A DNA stretch of 64,000 bases, taken from contig NZ_JALQEM010000030.1 of the NCBI RefSeq assembly GCF_023630705.1, positions 1-64,000 of the forward strand. The letters run 5' to 3'. Positions 36,125-44,057 of the stretch are shown here, piece after piece. The position numbers and the translations under genes were made by a program. Position 1 is the stretch's first letter; every line of letters starts with the position of its first letter. Under the pieces are notes generated by a model that saw nothing but the letters and a program-made list of their open reading frames with translations, was not told the DNA's origin and made no database searches. This stretch comes from Caballeronia sp. GAFFF1 (lineage in GTDB: Bacteria > Pseudomonadota > Gammaproteobacteria > Burkholderiales > Burkholderiaceae).

Positions 36125-36991
36125 ATGGACGCAAGCGCATATCCGAAGCCACCATTCGACGACCAGCAACAGGAACGCACGCCGGGCCTGACCGAAGCAA
36201 TGAATCCGAAGCCCGATCACGGCGAAGAGACTTACAAGGGAAGCGGCAGGCTTGCCGGCAAAGCCGCGCTGATCACGGGCGGCGACAGCGGCATCGGCCG
36301 CGCGGTGGCGATCGCCTTTGCGCGCGAAGGGGCGGACGTCGCCATCGCCTATCTGGACGAACACGACGACGCGAAGGAAACCGCGCGCTGGATCGAGCAG
36401 GCCGGGCGCAAGGCGCTCTTGCTGCCCGGCGACATCACGGATCGCCAGCATTGCCGCGACATCGTCGCGAAGACGGCCGATGCGTTCGGCCGGCTCGACG
36501 TGCTCGTGAACAACGCGGCATATCAAATGACCTACGACAGCCTCGAGGAAATCAGCGACGACGAGTGGGACAAGACCTATTCGACGAACATCGGCGCGAT
36601 GTTCCGCATCACGAAGGCAGCGCTCGCGCATATGAAGGAAGGCGCGGCGATCGTGAACACGACGTCCGTGAACGCGGACGCGCCGAATCCCGGCCTGATC
36701 GCGTATGCGAGCACGAAGGGAGCGATCCAGAACTTCACGGGCGGACTCGCGCAGTTGCTGGCCGAGCGCGGCATTCGCGTGAATTGCGTCGCGCCGGGCC
36801 CGATCTGGACGCCGCTGATTCCGTCCACCATGCCGTCCGAGAAGGTGAAGAACTTCGGCTCGCAGGTGCCGATGAAGCGCCCCGGCCAGCCCGCCGAACT
36901 CGCGCCCGCTTATGTAATGCTGGCTTCGGACGAGGGCAGTTACATCTCCGGCGCGACCATCGCGGTGACGGGCGGCAAGCCGATCATCTGA
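36125..36991 (+). CDS. SDR-family oxidoreductase (YghA-like)
   Basis: A 288-aa NAD(P)-dependent dehydrogenase with the ~45-residue N-terminal extension (AYPKPPFDDQQQERTPGLTEAM) found in the YghA/glucose-dehydrogenase-like branch. Motifs: GGDSGIGRA (cofactor), LVNNAAYQM, TTSVNA (Ser) and AYASTKG (Tyr-x3-Lys). These are often general stress proteins. GAGGA precedes the ATG. Transcribed divergently from pobA across 183 bases. Confidence 0.9.
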   Translation: MDASAYPKPPFDDQQQERTPGLTEAMNPKPDHGEETYKGSGRLAGKAALITGGDSGIGRAVAIAFAREGADVAIAYLDEHDDAKETARWIEQAGRKALLLPGDITDRQHCRDIVAKTADAFGRLDVLVNNAAYQMTYDSLEEISDDEWDKTYSTNIGAMFRITKAALAHMKEGAAIVNTTSVNADAPNPGLIAYASTKGAIQNFTGGLAQLLAERGIRVNCVAPGPIWTPLIPSTMPSEKVKNFGSQVPMKRPGQPAELAPAYVMLASDEGSYISGATIAVTGGKPII

Positions 36992-37012
36992 CCGGCCTGC
37001 CTGCCGGCAGAC

Positions 37013-38065
37013 TTACTCGCCCGCCGCTTCCTTCAACTGGTTGCGGCGGTATTCGCCTTGGCGCGTGAGCATCCAGCCGGGGTATTCGGCCGGCAACTGG
37101 CTCACTTCGTCGAGCGCGGCGAGTTCGTCCTCGCTCAGCCGCACGTTCGTCGCCGCGATGTTGTCATCGAGCTGCTCGATACGCTTCGCGCCGACGATCA
37201 CGCTCGTCACCACCTTCTGGAGCAAGAGCCACGCAAGCGCGATCTGCGCGACCGACACGTTCTTCGCCTCGGCCATGCGGCGCATCGCGTCGATGCAGTC
37301 GTACGCGCGATCGACGTTCACCGGCGGGAAGTCGAACTTCGAGCGGCGGCTGCCTTCTTCCTTGCCGCCTTCGCGCGTGAACTTGCCCGAGAGCAGGCCG
37401 CCCGCGAGCGGGCTCCACACCATTAGCCCGACGTTTTCGCTCTGCAACAGTGGCACCAGTTCGCGTTCCAGATCGCGTCCGGCGATCGTGTAATACGCCT
37501 GCAACGACTCGAAGCGCGCAAGTCCGAGCCGCTCCGAAATGCCGAGCGCCTTCATGATCTGCCAGGCCGCCCAGTTCGACACGCCGATGTAGCGCACATG
37601 GCCGTGCTGCACGAGCGTATCGAGCGCGCGCAGCGTTTCTTCGATCGGCGTGGCGGGATCGAAGCCGTGAATCTGATAGAGATCGACGTGATCGAGTTGC
37701 AGGCGCTTGAGACTGGCCTTAACGCCGTCGATGATGTGGAACCGCGACGCGCCCCGCGAATTGACGCTCTTGGTGCCGGCTTCGCCCAGAATCTTCGTCG
37801 CGACGACGACATTCTCGCGCGGCACTTTCAGATTCTTGAGCGCCTGTCCGGTGATGATTTCGGACTGGCCGTCGGCGTAGACATCGGCGGTGTCGATGAA
37901 GTTGATGCCCGCATCGAGCGACCGGCCGACCAGCTTATCGGCGTCCGCCTGCTGAAGCTGCCCGATGTTGTCCCAGATGCCGCCGCCACCGCCGCCGAAT
38001 GTCATCGTGCCGAGGCACAGTTCGGAGACGAAGAGGCCGGTATTGCCGAATTTCCTGTAGCGCAT
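37013..38065 (-). CDS. Aldo/keto reductase
   Basis: A 350-aa NADPH-dependent reductase with the AKR tetrad visible: Asp/Tyr in FIDTADVYADGQSE, Lys in VVVATKILG and His in LYQIHGFD. The C-terminal cofactor loop (VIVGAKRIEQLDDNI) is conserved. Gly residues 24-29 form an uninterrupted GGGGGG run. GGGAGC precedes the ATG. An AraC-type regulator is divergent 220 bases away, the frequent pairing in this family, so it is probably that regulator's target. Confidence 0.93.
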   Translation of the reverse strand: MRYRKFGNTGLFVSELCLGTMTFGGGGGGIWDNIGQLQQADADKLVGRSLDAGINFIDTADVYADGQSEIITGQALKNLKVPRENVVVATKILGEAGTKSVNSRGASRFHIIDGVKASLKRLQLDHVDLYQIHGFDPATPIEETLRALDTLVQHGHVRYIGVSNWAAWQIMKALGISERLGLARFESLQAYYTIAGRDLERELVPLLQSENVGLMVWSPLAGGLLSGKFTREGGKEEGSRRSKFDFPPVNVDRAYDCIDAMRRMAEAKNVSVAQIALAWLLLQKVVTSVIVGAKRIEQLDDNIAATNVRLSEDELAALDEVSQLPAEYPGWMLTRQGEYRRNQLKEAAGE

Positions 38066-38285
38066 GGTTGCTCCCGAGTGGACAGTAGGCGTGAAGCGTT
38101 CGCTGAAATGCGACGAGCGTTCGGTGCCGACAATGCAGTATCGTCCGGCAACGCGCGGCGTTCATAGCCTGATCCTGTCGAATCCTTGCCTGTTCCTGCA
38201 AACGCGGGGGCAGCGCGCGCGCACGAAAGCGCTCGCGCGAGTAAGCTATGTCGACTTCTTCCACGCTCGAGTCCCTCCGGAAACT

Positions 38286-39275
38286 ATGGCGCTGAACGAC
38301 ACGCCCGGCCTCGCCGGCAAAGATGCTCACGATCATTCCCGCGAAACGCACCGCGTTTCATCCGACTCCACGCTCGATCAGGCGCGCCTCGATCTCGTCG
38401 CGCTGATCGACCGCTTTACCGCAGGCTGCGAAGGCACGACGGAGACGCCGGTGCCGGGCCTCTTCCTGCATCGCGTGATGAATCCCGGCGGGCCGAAGCC
38501 GGGCATCCAGACGCCGGCGCTTGCGCTCATCGCGCAGGGTTCGAAGCGGGTGATCGTCGGCGACGACGTGTATGTCTACGATCCGATGCACTATCTCGTT
38601 TCGTCCGTCGATTTGCCGGTGATCGGCCAGGTCACGGTCGCGAGCGATTCTGAGCCGTATCTCGGCCTGCGGCTCGACCTCGATGTCGAAGAGATCACCT
38701 CGCTGATCCAGGATCAGAACCTGCCGCCCGCGACGCAGACCGACGCTTCGCGCGGCCTCTTCGTCAATCGTCTCGGCACGTCCATGCTCGACGCCGTCCT
38801 GCGTCTCTTGCGCCTCATCGACACGCCGGAAGATGTGCCGATCGTCGCGCCGCTCGTCAAGCGCGAGATTCTGTACCGGCTGCTGATGAACGGCTCCGGC
38901 GCGCGGCTGCGTCAGATCGCGCTCAACGACAGCCAGACGCAGCGCATCGCGAAGGCGATCAAGCTGCTGCGTCAGCATTTCGATCAGCCGTTGCGCGTGG
39001 AGGACATTGCGAAGGACGTGCATATGAGCGTGTCGTCGCTGCATCATCACTTCAAGGCCGTGACCGCAATGAGCCCGCTGCAATATCAGAAGCAGTTGCG
39101 CTTGCAGGAAGCGCGGCGGCTGATGCTGCTCGATATCGCGGATGCCGCGACGGCCGCGCATCGCGTGGGTTACGAGAGCGCGTCGCAGTTCAGCCGCGAG
39201 TACAGCCGGCTCTTCGGCGCGCCGCCGCTGCGCGATACGCGCCGCTGGCGCGATGCGGCCGCCGCCGGCGCCTGA
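38286..39275 (+). CDS. AraC-family transcriptional regulator (N-terminal PF06719-type)
   Basis: A 329-aa regulator with the N-terminal AraC_N domain (about 40-195; PGLFLHRVMNPGGPKPGIQTPALALIAQGSK) and a C-terminal pair of helix-turn-helices (~225-320; VEDIAKDVHMSVSSLHHHFK and AAHRVGYESASQFSREYSRLFG). Divergent to the aldo/keto reductase gene. The ATG at 38286 follows CCGGAAA and is preferred to a start at 38064 that would run through the intergenic promoter. Confidence 0.92.
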   Translation: MALNDTPGLAGKDAHDHSRETHRVSSDSTLDQARLDLVALIDRFTAGCEGTTETPVPGLFLHRVMNPGGPKPGIQTPALALIAQGSKRVIVGDDVYVYDPMHYLVSSVDLPVIGQVTVASDSEPYLGLRLDLDVEEITSLIQDQNLPPATQTDASRGLFVNRLGTSMLDAVLRLLRLIDTPEDVPIVAPLVKREILYRLLMNGSGARLRQIALNDSQTQRIAKAIKLLRQHFDQPLRVEDIAKDVHMSVSSLHHHFKAVTAMSPLQYQKQLRLQEARRLMLLDIADAATAAHRVGYESASQFSREYSRLFGAPPLRDTRRWRDAAAAGA

Positions 39276-39432
39276 GCCGCACGACGCTTGACGCACCACG
39301 CATGACCTCACGAATGCTGACTGGCGATGCGTCGGCGCTGCCGCATCGGTTTATTTCATCGTCCGCGGAATAACGCAGCGCCGCGGCACGTTCTGCGGAC
39401 ACTGCCACGTATTTCTCTGCGAGGAAGATGAA

Positions 39433-39810
39433 ATGAACAAGCACATTCTGATGGCCGTCACCGTAACCGTCGCGAGCGCCGCTGCCAGCGTCGCGTCGTC
39501 AGCGTACGCGGCGGCGCCGAAGGAAGCCAACGGCATGTATGTCGACGAAAACGGCATGACGCTGTACACGTTCGACAAGGACACCCAAGGCAGCCCGAGC
39601 GCGTGCACCGGCGGCTGCGCGCAGGCGTGGCCGGCCGCGATGGCGAGCGACTCCGACCAGCCGAGCGGCAAATGGACCACCGAATCGGCCGACGGCGGCA
39701 AGCAATGGGCCTACGACGGCAAGCGCGTGTACCGCTTCGCCAAGGACACGAAGCCCGGCGACAAGAACGGCGACAACTTCCGCAACGTCTGGCACGTGGT
39801 CAAGCCTTGA
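39433..39810 (+). CDS. Secreted protein with two YxFxxD-type motifs
   Basis: A 125-aa protein with signal peptide (cut after SAYA, ~26) and two repeats of the conserved 'lipoprotein with Yx(FWY)xxD motif' family: GMTLYTFDKD and GKRVYRFAKD. It also has two Cys (ACTGGC) in a GGCA-type loop. Family proteins are periplasmic, function unclear. GAGGAAG precedes the ATG. It lies 44 bases upstream of the ECF sigma gene on the same strand, so it may be part of that stress unit. Confidence 0.85.
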   Translation: MNKHILMAVTVTVASAAASVASSAYAAAPKEANGMYVDENGMTLYTFDKDTQGSPSACTGGCAQAWPAAMASDSDQPSGKWTTESADGGKQWAYDGKRVYRFAKDTKPGDKNGDNFRNVWHVVKP

Positions 39811-39854
39811 GGCTGTGACCGGCGCGTTATAAAAGCACCCTCAGAAGCACGCTC

Positions 39855-40370
39855 GTGAACTTCGAGCACGATCTTCTCGCGCATCTTCCGCAGTTGCGCC
39901 GCTATGCGCGCGCACTGACGGGCGATCGCGCGTGGGCCGACGACCTCGTGCAGGATGCCACCGAACGCGCGCTCAACCGCGCGAGCATGTTCCGCGCGGG
40001 CACGAATCTGCGCGCATGGCTTTTCACGATCATGCGCAACATCTATATCGACCAGTTGCGCGGACGCCGCGATATTGCCGTCGACGATGAAACCGCGCCC
40101 TGGCGGCAGATGGCCGCGCCGCGCGGCGAAGTCGATGGCCTCGTGCTGCGCGACGTGCAGCGCGCGCTGTACTGTCTGCCGGTCGAGCAGCGCGAAGTGA
40201 TGCTGCTCGTATGCGTCGAGGAAATGAGCTATCAGGAAGCGTCGCAGGTGCTGAACGTGCCGGCGGGCACGGTCATGTCGCGCCTCTCGCGGGCACGGGA
40301 ACACATGCGCGTTTTGCTGGGCGAGGAGAAGGGGCGTCCCGCGCCGTTGAAAGTGGTGAGCCGCTCATGA
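39855..40370 (+). CDS. ECF-type RNA polymerase sigma factor
   Basis: A 171-aa group-4 sigma factor. Region 2 runs ~10-70 (YARALTGDRAWADDLVQDATERALNRA, then RAWLFTIMRNIYIDQLR) and region 4 ~105-155 (LPVEQREVMLLVCVEEMSYQEASQVLNVPAGTVMSRLSRARE). GTG start. The stop overlaps the anti-sigma start by four bases. Target promoters and signal unknown; envelope or oxidative stress is typical of such pairs. Confidence 0.93.
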   Translation: MNFEHDLLAHLPQLRRYARALTGDRAWADDLVQDATERALNRASMFRAGTNLRAWLFTIMRNIYIDQLRGRRDIAVDDETAPWRQMAAPRGEVDGLVLRDVQRALYCLPVEQREVMLLVCVEEMSYQEASQVLNVPAGTVMSRLSRAREHMRVLLGEEKGRPAPLKVVSRS

Positions 40371-41134
40371 CGAATCAAGACCGCCCGGCCGATGACAACG
40401 AGCGCGCGTTGCAGGCGCTCTCCGCCTATATCGACGACGAGTTGCCCCGCGACGAACGCGACGCGACCGCCGCGCGCATCACGAACGACGCCGCCTGCGA
40501 AGCGACGGTGGCCGCTTATCGCGCGCAGGACAACGCGTTGCGCGCGCTGTTCGCGGCGGAACAGGCGGAGCCGCAGATCGTCGTGATGCGGCCGCCCGCG
40601 AGACAACGTTATCTGCTGGCTGCGTGCCTGCTGGTTGTCGGTATCGCGTGCGGATTTCTCATGCACATGCTGCTGCCCGCTTTGGGCGAGCCGCGTGCGC
40701 GCTTCGCGGAGCGCGCGGATATCGCCTACGCCGTGTATGCGCCCGAGCAGCGGCACGCGGTGGAAGTGGCGGCATCGCAGCAGGATCATCTCGTGAACTG
40801 GCTGTCGAAGCGCCTGAACCGGACGCTCACGATTCCGTCGCTTGCCGAGTATGGTTTCGAGCTCGTCGGCGGACGCCTCTTGCCGGGCGAAGAAGGGCCT
40901 GCCGCGCAATTCATGTATCAGAACGCATCGGGCGAACGCCTCACGCTGTACATGACCACCGTCGCCCGCAACGACGCCAAGGTCAGAATGCTGCGCGACG
41001 GTCCGCGCACGACGTACTACTGGGCGTCGGATCGCGTCGGCTATGCGCTCTCCGGGGAGATCGGGCAGGCGAAGCTGCAGGCAATCGCTTATGACACGTG
41101 CAAGGAATTGGGCGGGGATCCGAAGAATTGGTGA
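40367..41134 (+). CDS. Transmembrane anti-sigma factor
   Basis: A 255-aa protein with an N-terminal cytoplasmic helical region (LQALSAYIDDELPRDE) resembling anti-sigma domains, one TM helix (~84-104, YLLAACLLVVGIACGFLMHML) and a periplasmic C-terminal domain. The zinc-binding H-x3-C-x2-C of ZAS proteins is absent; only one Cys is in the cytoplasmic part. The ATGA overlap with the sigma gene supports the pairing. It probably holds the sigma factor inactive until a periplasmic signal arrives. Confidence 0.88.
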   Translation: MTNQDRPADDNERALQALSAYIDDELPRDERDATAARITNDAACEATVAAYRAQDNALRALFAAEQAEPQIVVMRPPARQRYLLAACLLVVGIACGFLMHMLLPALGEPRARFAERADIAYAVYAPEQRHAVEVAASQQDHLVNWLSKRLNRTLTIPSLAEYGFELVGGRLLPGEEGPAAQFMYQNASGERLTLYMTTVARNDAKVRMLRDGPRTTYYWASDRVGYALSGEIGQAKLQAIAYDTCKELGGDPKNW

Positions 41135-41210
41135 TGTGTCGATCCACGCAGTGTCTGTTTAGACGCAAGCATCAAGTGAAGTGACAAAAATCTATACATA
41201 GCATTCTTCG

Positions 41211-41220
41211 TTAGCGCTAA
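41211..41220. promoter_or_regulatory. Short perfect palindrome before the Tlde1/Hcp operon
   Basis: TTAGCGCTAA, 10-bp perfect palindrome, 41 bases before the first start codon in an AT-richer stretch. Could be a regulator site; no clear -35/-10 pair. Confidence 0.25.
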
Positions 41221-41261
41221 TCTTTCGGCGCCGATGTCTGGATTGATAAGGGGTGCTTATT

Positions 41262-41510
41262 ATGACTATGAGTGGTAGTTCGATCGTCAACGACGATCAA
41301 AGCAACGACTTGCGCGGCGCTTGCTTCCTTAGTATTCGCCTAGGCACCCGGGAAGTCGCTGCTTGGTCGCATGAACTGACAGTGGCATTTTCCGTGATCG
41401 AGAAGTTAATTCCCATGGTCGTTCAGAATAGTCAGGGTGAGCGTTACAGAGATGGCAATCTTAAGAAGCTGCATTCTTTGAGTGCTTTGCGCGAACCGGC
41501 GAGGGCGTGA
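41262..41510 (+). CDS. Unknown small protein, first gene of a T6SS effector cassette
   Basis: An 82-aa cytoplasmic-looking protein (MTMSGSSIVNDDQS start, basic C-terminus) with no signal peptide, TM segment or known motif. AAGGGG precedes the ATG; GTG at 41253 is an alternative. It is the first of four tightly packed genes ending in hcp, so it may be an adaptor, chaperone or regulator for effector loading, or part of the toxin-antitoxin set. This role is inferred from position only. AT-richer than the flanking chromosome. Confidence 0.6.
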   Translation: MTMSGSSIVNDDQSNDLRGACFLSIRLGTREVAAWSHELTVAFSVIEKLIPMVVQNSQGERYRDGNLKKLHSLSALREPARA

Positions 41511-41512
41511 GC

Positions 41513-41992
41513 ATGCCGGTTCGCTGTACTTTCACTCTAGATAATCGCCGTACTTCCACACTCGTGTGCGAGGGCTACGGAACGGTAGAGGCGTTCTCGG
41601 GGCAGAAAGAAGGCCGGGATAATCCGGAGAAGGTAGCTACGCCGAAGATCGGTCCCATACCGCCGGGGCAATACTATATCGTTGATCGTCTTTCAGGCGG
41701 GGTATTAGGAGCATTGCGCGATTTCGGGGCCCCTATCGTCGGCAGCACAGACCGTAGGAAATGGTTCATGCTCTGGAACCCGAGAACTGGCGACGTGACG
41801 ATGATCAACGGCATACAGCGAGGGCAATTCAGGTTGCATCCCGAGGGAACGCACGGCATCAGTGAAGGATGCATTACCCTCGTTAATCCCGCTGAATTCG
41901 AATTCCTTCAACAATTCATTCGCCGGTCCCCGCCCGCGCTAACCGTTCCTGGGTCGGCGCTCAAAGCATATGGCACAGTGACGGTACGATGA
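41513..41992 (+). CDS. Tlde1-type (DUF2778) L,D-transpeptidase effector
   Basis: A 159-aa protein with the catalytic pattern of the family: His109, then His114 and S117-E-G-C120-I in HPEGTHGISEGCITL, with Cys120 as nucleophile. Also diagnostic is GPIPPGQYYIVDR near the N-terminus. Characterised Tlde1 effectors are delivered by T6SS into the periplasm, where they cleave or alter peptidoglycan crosslinks. No Sec signal, as expected for a T6SS cargo. I prefer the ATG at 41513; a GTG at 41507 overlaps the upstream stop. The immunity candidate follows with a 4-bp overlap. Confidence 0.85.
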   Translation: MPVRCTFTLDNRRTSTLVCEGYGTVEAFSGQKEGRDNPEKVATPKIGPIPPGQYYIVDRLSGGVLGALRDFGAPIVGSTDRRKWFMLWNPRTGDVTMINGIQRGQFRLHPEGTHGISEGCITLVNPAEFEFLQQFIRRSPPALTVPGSALKAYGTVTVR

Positions 41993-42285
41993 AGCAGACA
42001 AAGGCTCTTTACATCGTCGTCATCACCGTTGCGTCGCTGGTTATAGGCGTCTTACTAGCGCGCGCCATCATTGTCCGGTGCGGAATGATGCCCTACGAAG
42101 AGGATATGGCGATCCGTTGGCTACTTGGCGTCTTCGGAGTGAAGTACCCTGCGCCTGAAGATATACAGGATGTCGGACTCTACTCGATTGTTCTTGCTTG
42201 TTGGGCAGGCGTAGCGGCGGTTCTGGTTCTTGTCTCAAAGTTTGCGAAGCGCACGCATAGCAGGCGTAAGTCAATCAAGAAATGA
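41989..42285 (+). CDS. Putative immunity membrane protein for the Tlde1 effector
   Basis: A 98-aa inner-membrane protein with two TM helices (about 8-28 and 63-86) and a ~33-residue loop between them carrying acidic residues and one Cys. The loop is probably periplasmic, where a peptidoglycan-targeting toxin would act. Its 4-bp overlap with the effector stop and with the next start makes translation coupled. Homology to a known Tldi family cannot be judged from sequence alone. AT-rich relative to flanks. Confidence 0.65.
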   Translation: MKQTKALYIVVITVASLVIGVLLARAIIVRCGMMPYEEDMAIRWLLGVFGVKYPAPEDIQDVGLYSIVLACWAGVAAVLVLVSKFAKRTHSRRKSIKK

Positions 42286-42794
42286 TTCGCGAAGCGAATC
42301 TTCCATCGAACAGTTCACTGACTTCAGATATCTTTATCCAATTCGACGGCATCAAAGGCGAATCACAAGATGCGGATTTTAACAACGCCATCGACGTAAT
42401 ACACTGGCAGTTCCTGATCGAACAAGATGCGCGCATGCTGTCAGGCTCCGGCGGCGGCGCAAGCAAAGCCTCAGTGTCCGATCTCGTGTTTCAGCGCGAG
42501 GTAGATTGCGCATCACCGACGCTCGCGGCGTTCTGCTTCCAGGGCAAGCATATAAGCGAAGTCAAACTCTCGATGCGCAAAGCGGGAGGGTCGCCATTTA
42601 CGTTCTATCGAATCACGATGTCCGATGTGGTAATCACAAAGGTCTTGCCTTCGGCTGACGGCGGTTATGCGATCGAAACGGTCGGTCTATCGTTCTCCCG
42701 CATGAAGCAAGAATATAACCTGCAAAATCGGCATGGAGGCGCGATAGGTGCCGTTACGGGATTGATTGACATGAGGAACAACCAGACCGCGTAG
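42282..42794 (+). CDS. hcp: Hcp-family type VI secretion tube/effector-carrier protein
   Basis: A 170-aa protein matching Hcp from residue 15 (TSDIFIQFDGIKGESQDADFN start, then FEQ-like and FC..GKHI..V.LSMRKAGG). A non-conserved 14-residue N-terminal extension precedes the usual MSDIF start; no closer ATG exists in frame. Hcp hexamers form the T6SS tube and can carry small effectors in their lumen, such as the Tlde1 encoded here. No other T6SS structural gene is in the window, so this is an orphan hcp. A terminator follows. Confidence 0.88.
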   Translation: MIREANLPSNSSLTSDIFIQFDGIKGESQDADFNNAIDVIHWQFLIEQDARMLSGSGGGASKASVSDLVFQREVDCASPTLAAFCFQGKHISEVKLSMRKAGGSPFTFYRITMSDVVITKVLPSADGGYAIETVGLSFSRMKQEYNLQNRHGGAIGAVTGLIDMRNNQTA

Positions 42795-42838
42795 GCTCCA
42801 ACGCAGTCTCGTGCACTATCGACCCGCCGAAGCAACAA

Positions 42839-42872
42839 AAAAGCCGCAGCGACACAACGCGCTGCGGCTTTT
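42839..42872. terminator. Bidirectional intrinsic terminator
   Basis: 13-bp perfect stem AAAAGCCGCAGCG / CGCTGCGGCTTTT with an 8-nt loop, T-rich on both strands. It ends the hcp operon and the convergent small gene at 42895. Confidence 0.9.
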
Positions 42873-42894
42873 CCATCGAGCGAAGCCCGCCCGA

Positions 42895-43098
42895 TCAACC
42901 GTGATGCATGTGATGACGTTCCCACTCCGCGCGCTGCCAATAACGATGGCCGTCCCAGTAACGATCGCCGTGCCAGCCCACCTTCACGGCATGGTGATGC
43001 CCGTGATGCACGTTGGCAGAGGCGACGTTCACGAGGCCCATGCCCAGCGAAGCAGCAACGGATGCGATAAGCAGGCTCTTCTTTGTCTTGTCGAACAT
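42895..43098 (-). CDS. Small secreted His-rich protein
   Basis: A 67-aa protein with signal peptide (MFDKTKKSLLIASVAASLG to ASA, ~29) and a mature part rich in His, Trp and Tyr (VHHGHHH, RYWDGHRYW, HHMHHG). Such clusters may bind Ni, Cu or Zn. The start has AAGGAG upstream on the minus strand. A second His-rich gene lies 53 bases upstream. Function unknown. Confidence 0.72.
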   Translation of the reverse strand: MFDKTKKSLLIASVAASLGMGLVNVASANVHHGHHHAVKVGWHGDRYWDGHRYWQRAEWERHHMHHG

Positions 43099-43151
43099 AA
43101 TTGGCTCCTTGATGTTTTTGATGATTCGCAGCGTGTCAGACCGTTTCGGCT

Positions 43152-43268
43152 TTAGCGGTAGTAGTCGTGATGGTGGTGATAGCCGCCTCCATCGGGCACG
43201 ATGATGCAGCCCGACAGCGTGCTTCCCAACACCACGCTCAGCACCGCAAGAATCGCTAACTTCTTCAT
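43152..43268 (-). CDS. Tiny His-rich lipoprotein, 38 aa
   Basis: Encodes MKKLAILAVLSVVLGSTL, lipobox SGC (Cys21), then IIVPDGGG and a YHHHHDYYR tail. GGAGAAA precedes the ATG at good spacing. It sits upstream of, and in the same orientation as, the secreted His-rich gene; the two probably form an operon. The mature lipoprotein is only ~18 residues. Likely metal binding, but this is inference. Confidence 0.65.
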   Translation of the reverse strand: MKKLAILAVLSVVLGSTLSGCIIVPDGGGYHHHHDYYR

Positions 43269-43400
43269 GGGTTTCTCCGTGTAAATCCGTGGAAACCAAT
43301 TTAGCCGTTAGCAAAATGACAAGCCGTGTTCGTTTGTAAGCAAAAGTGTTGCCTGAAATATTTACGAAGCAGGCTCATGAACGGCGACGTTCACCGCCGG

Positions 43401-43823
43401 TCAGCGCACGATCTGCGGCTTCATGTTCGGCGTGAGGGAGACGCCGACCACTTGTCCGTCGCGCACGCCGCACCGGCTATCGACGCGCATCCATTGCGCC
43501 TTGCCTCGCGCCTTGGCGAACGCGCGCATCAAGATCACCTTGTCGACGGGAATGGGATTGGCGGGGCTGAGAATCGGCGTGTCGTCGTCGATTTTCGCGG
43601 ACAGCACGCGGCGGTCCGGCACGATCAGCGCGTCGTACTTCGGCGCGTTCTCGACCCAGCGGTCGAAGGCCGCGACGCATTGCACGACGGTATCGGGCAC
43701 ATGCAGGCGCGTGAGATACGAATAGTCTTGGGTAAGGTCGGGCGTCTCTTGAGCCTGAACGATCTGGAACAGCGACGCCGAAAGCAGAAGCGCGCACAGC
43801 GCAGGGGCGATCAAGGTTTTCAT
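43401..43823 (-). CDS. Secreted BspC-like domain protein
   Basis: A 140-aa protein with signal peptide (1-24, cut at VQAQ). The mature part has two Cys (VVQCVAAF and SRCGVRDGQ) and a central pattern SAKIDDDTPILSPANPIPVDKV that resembles the Burkholderia BspC-domain group as I remember it; a database match is needed. Presumed periplasmic. No close operon partner; the divergent glycolipid-binding gene starts 234 bases away. Confidence 0.6.
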   Translation of the reverse strand: MKTLIAPALCALLLSASLFQIVQAQETPDLTQDYSYLTRLHVPDTVVQCVAAFDRWVENAPKYDALIVPDRRVLSAKIDDDTPILSPANPIPVDKVILMRAFAKARGKAQWMRVDSRCGVRDGQVVGVSLTPNMKPQIVR

Positions 43824-44057
43824 GCAGTCACGATGGGCGTTGTCGGCAGGGAACGAAAAGGAGCACGGACGCGCATCACGGGAAGGAAGGCGACAGCCGT
43901 ACCGGACCGGAAGTCGTGCGCGCCTCGTTTTTGAGATGCCGAAGTATACCGCGCGATGTTTTTCTCCGTCGAGCGCATCGAAGATCGAATGGCGATCGAA
44001 AGCGTTCGCGTCGCGTTGTATGCTAGTCGTGAGCCGGCTTACGAATCGAGGCACATC

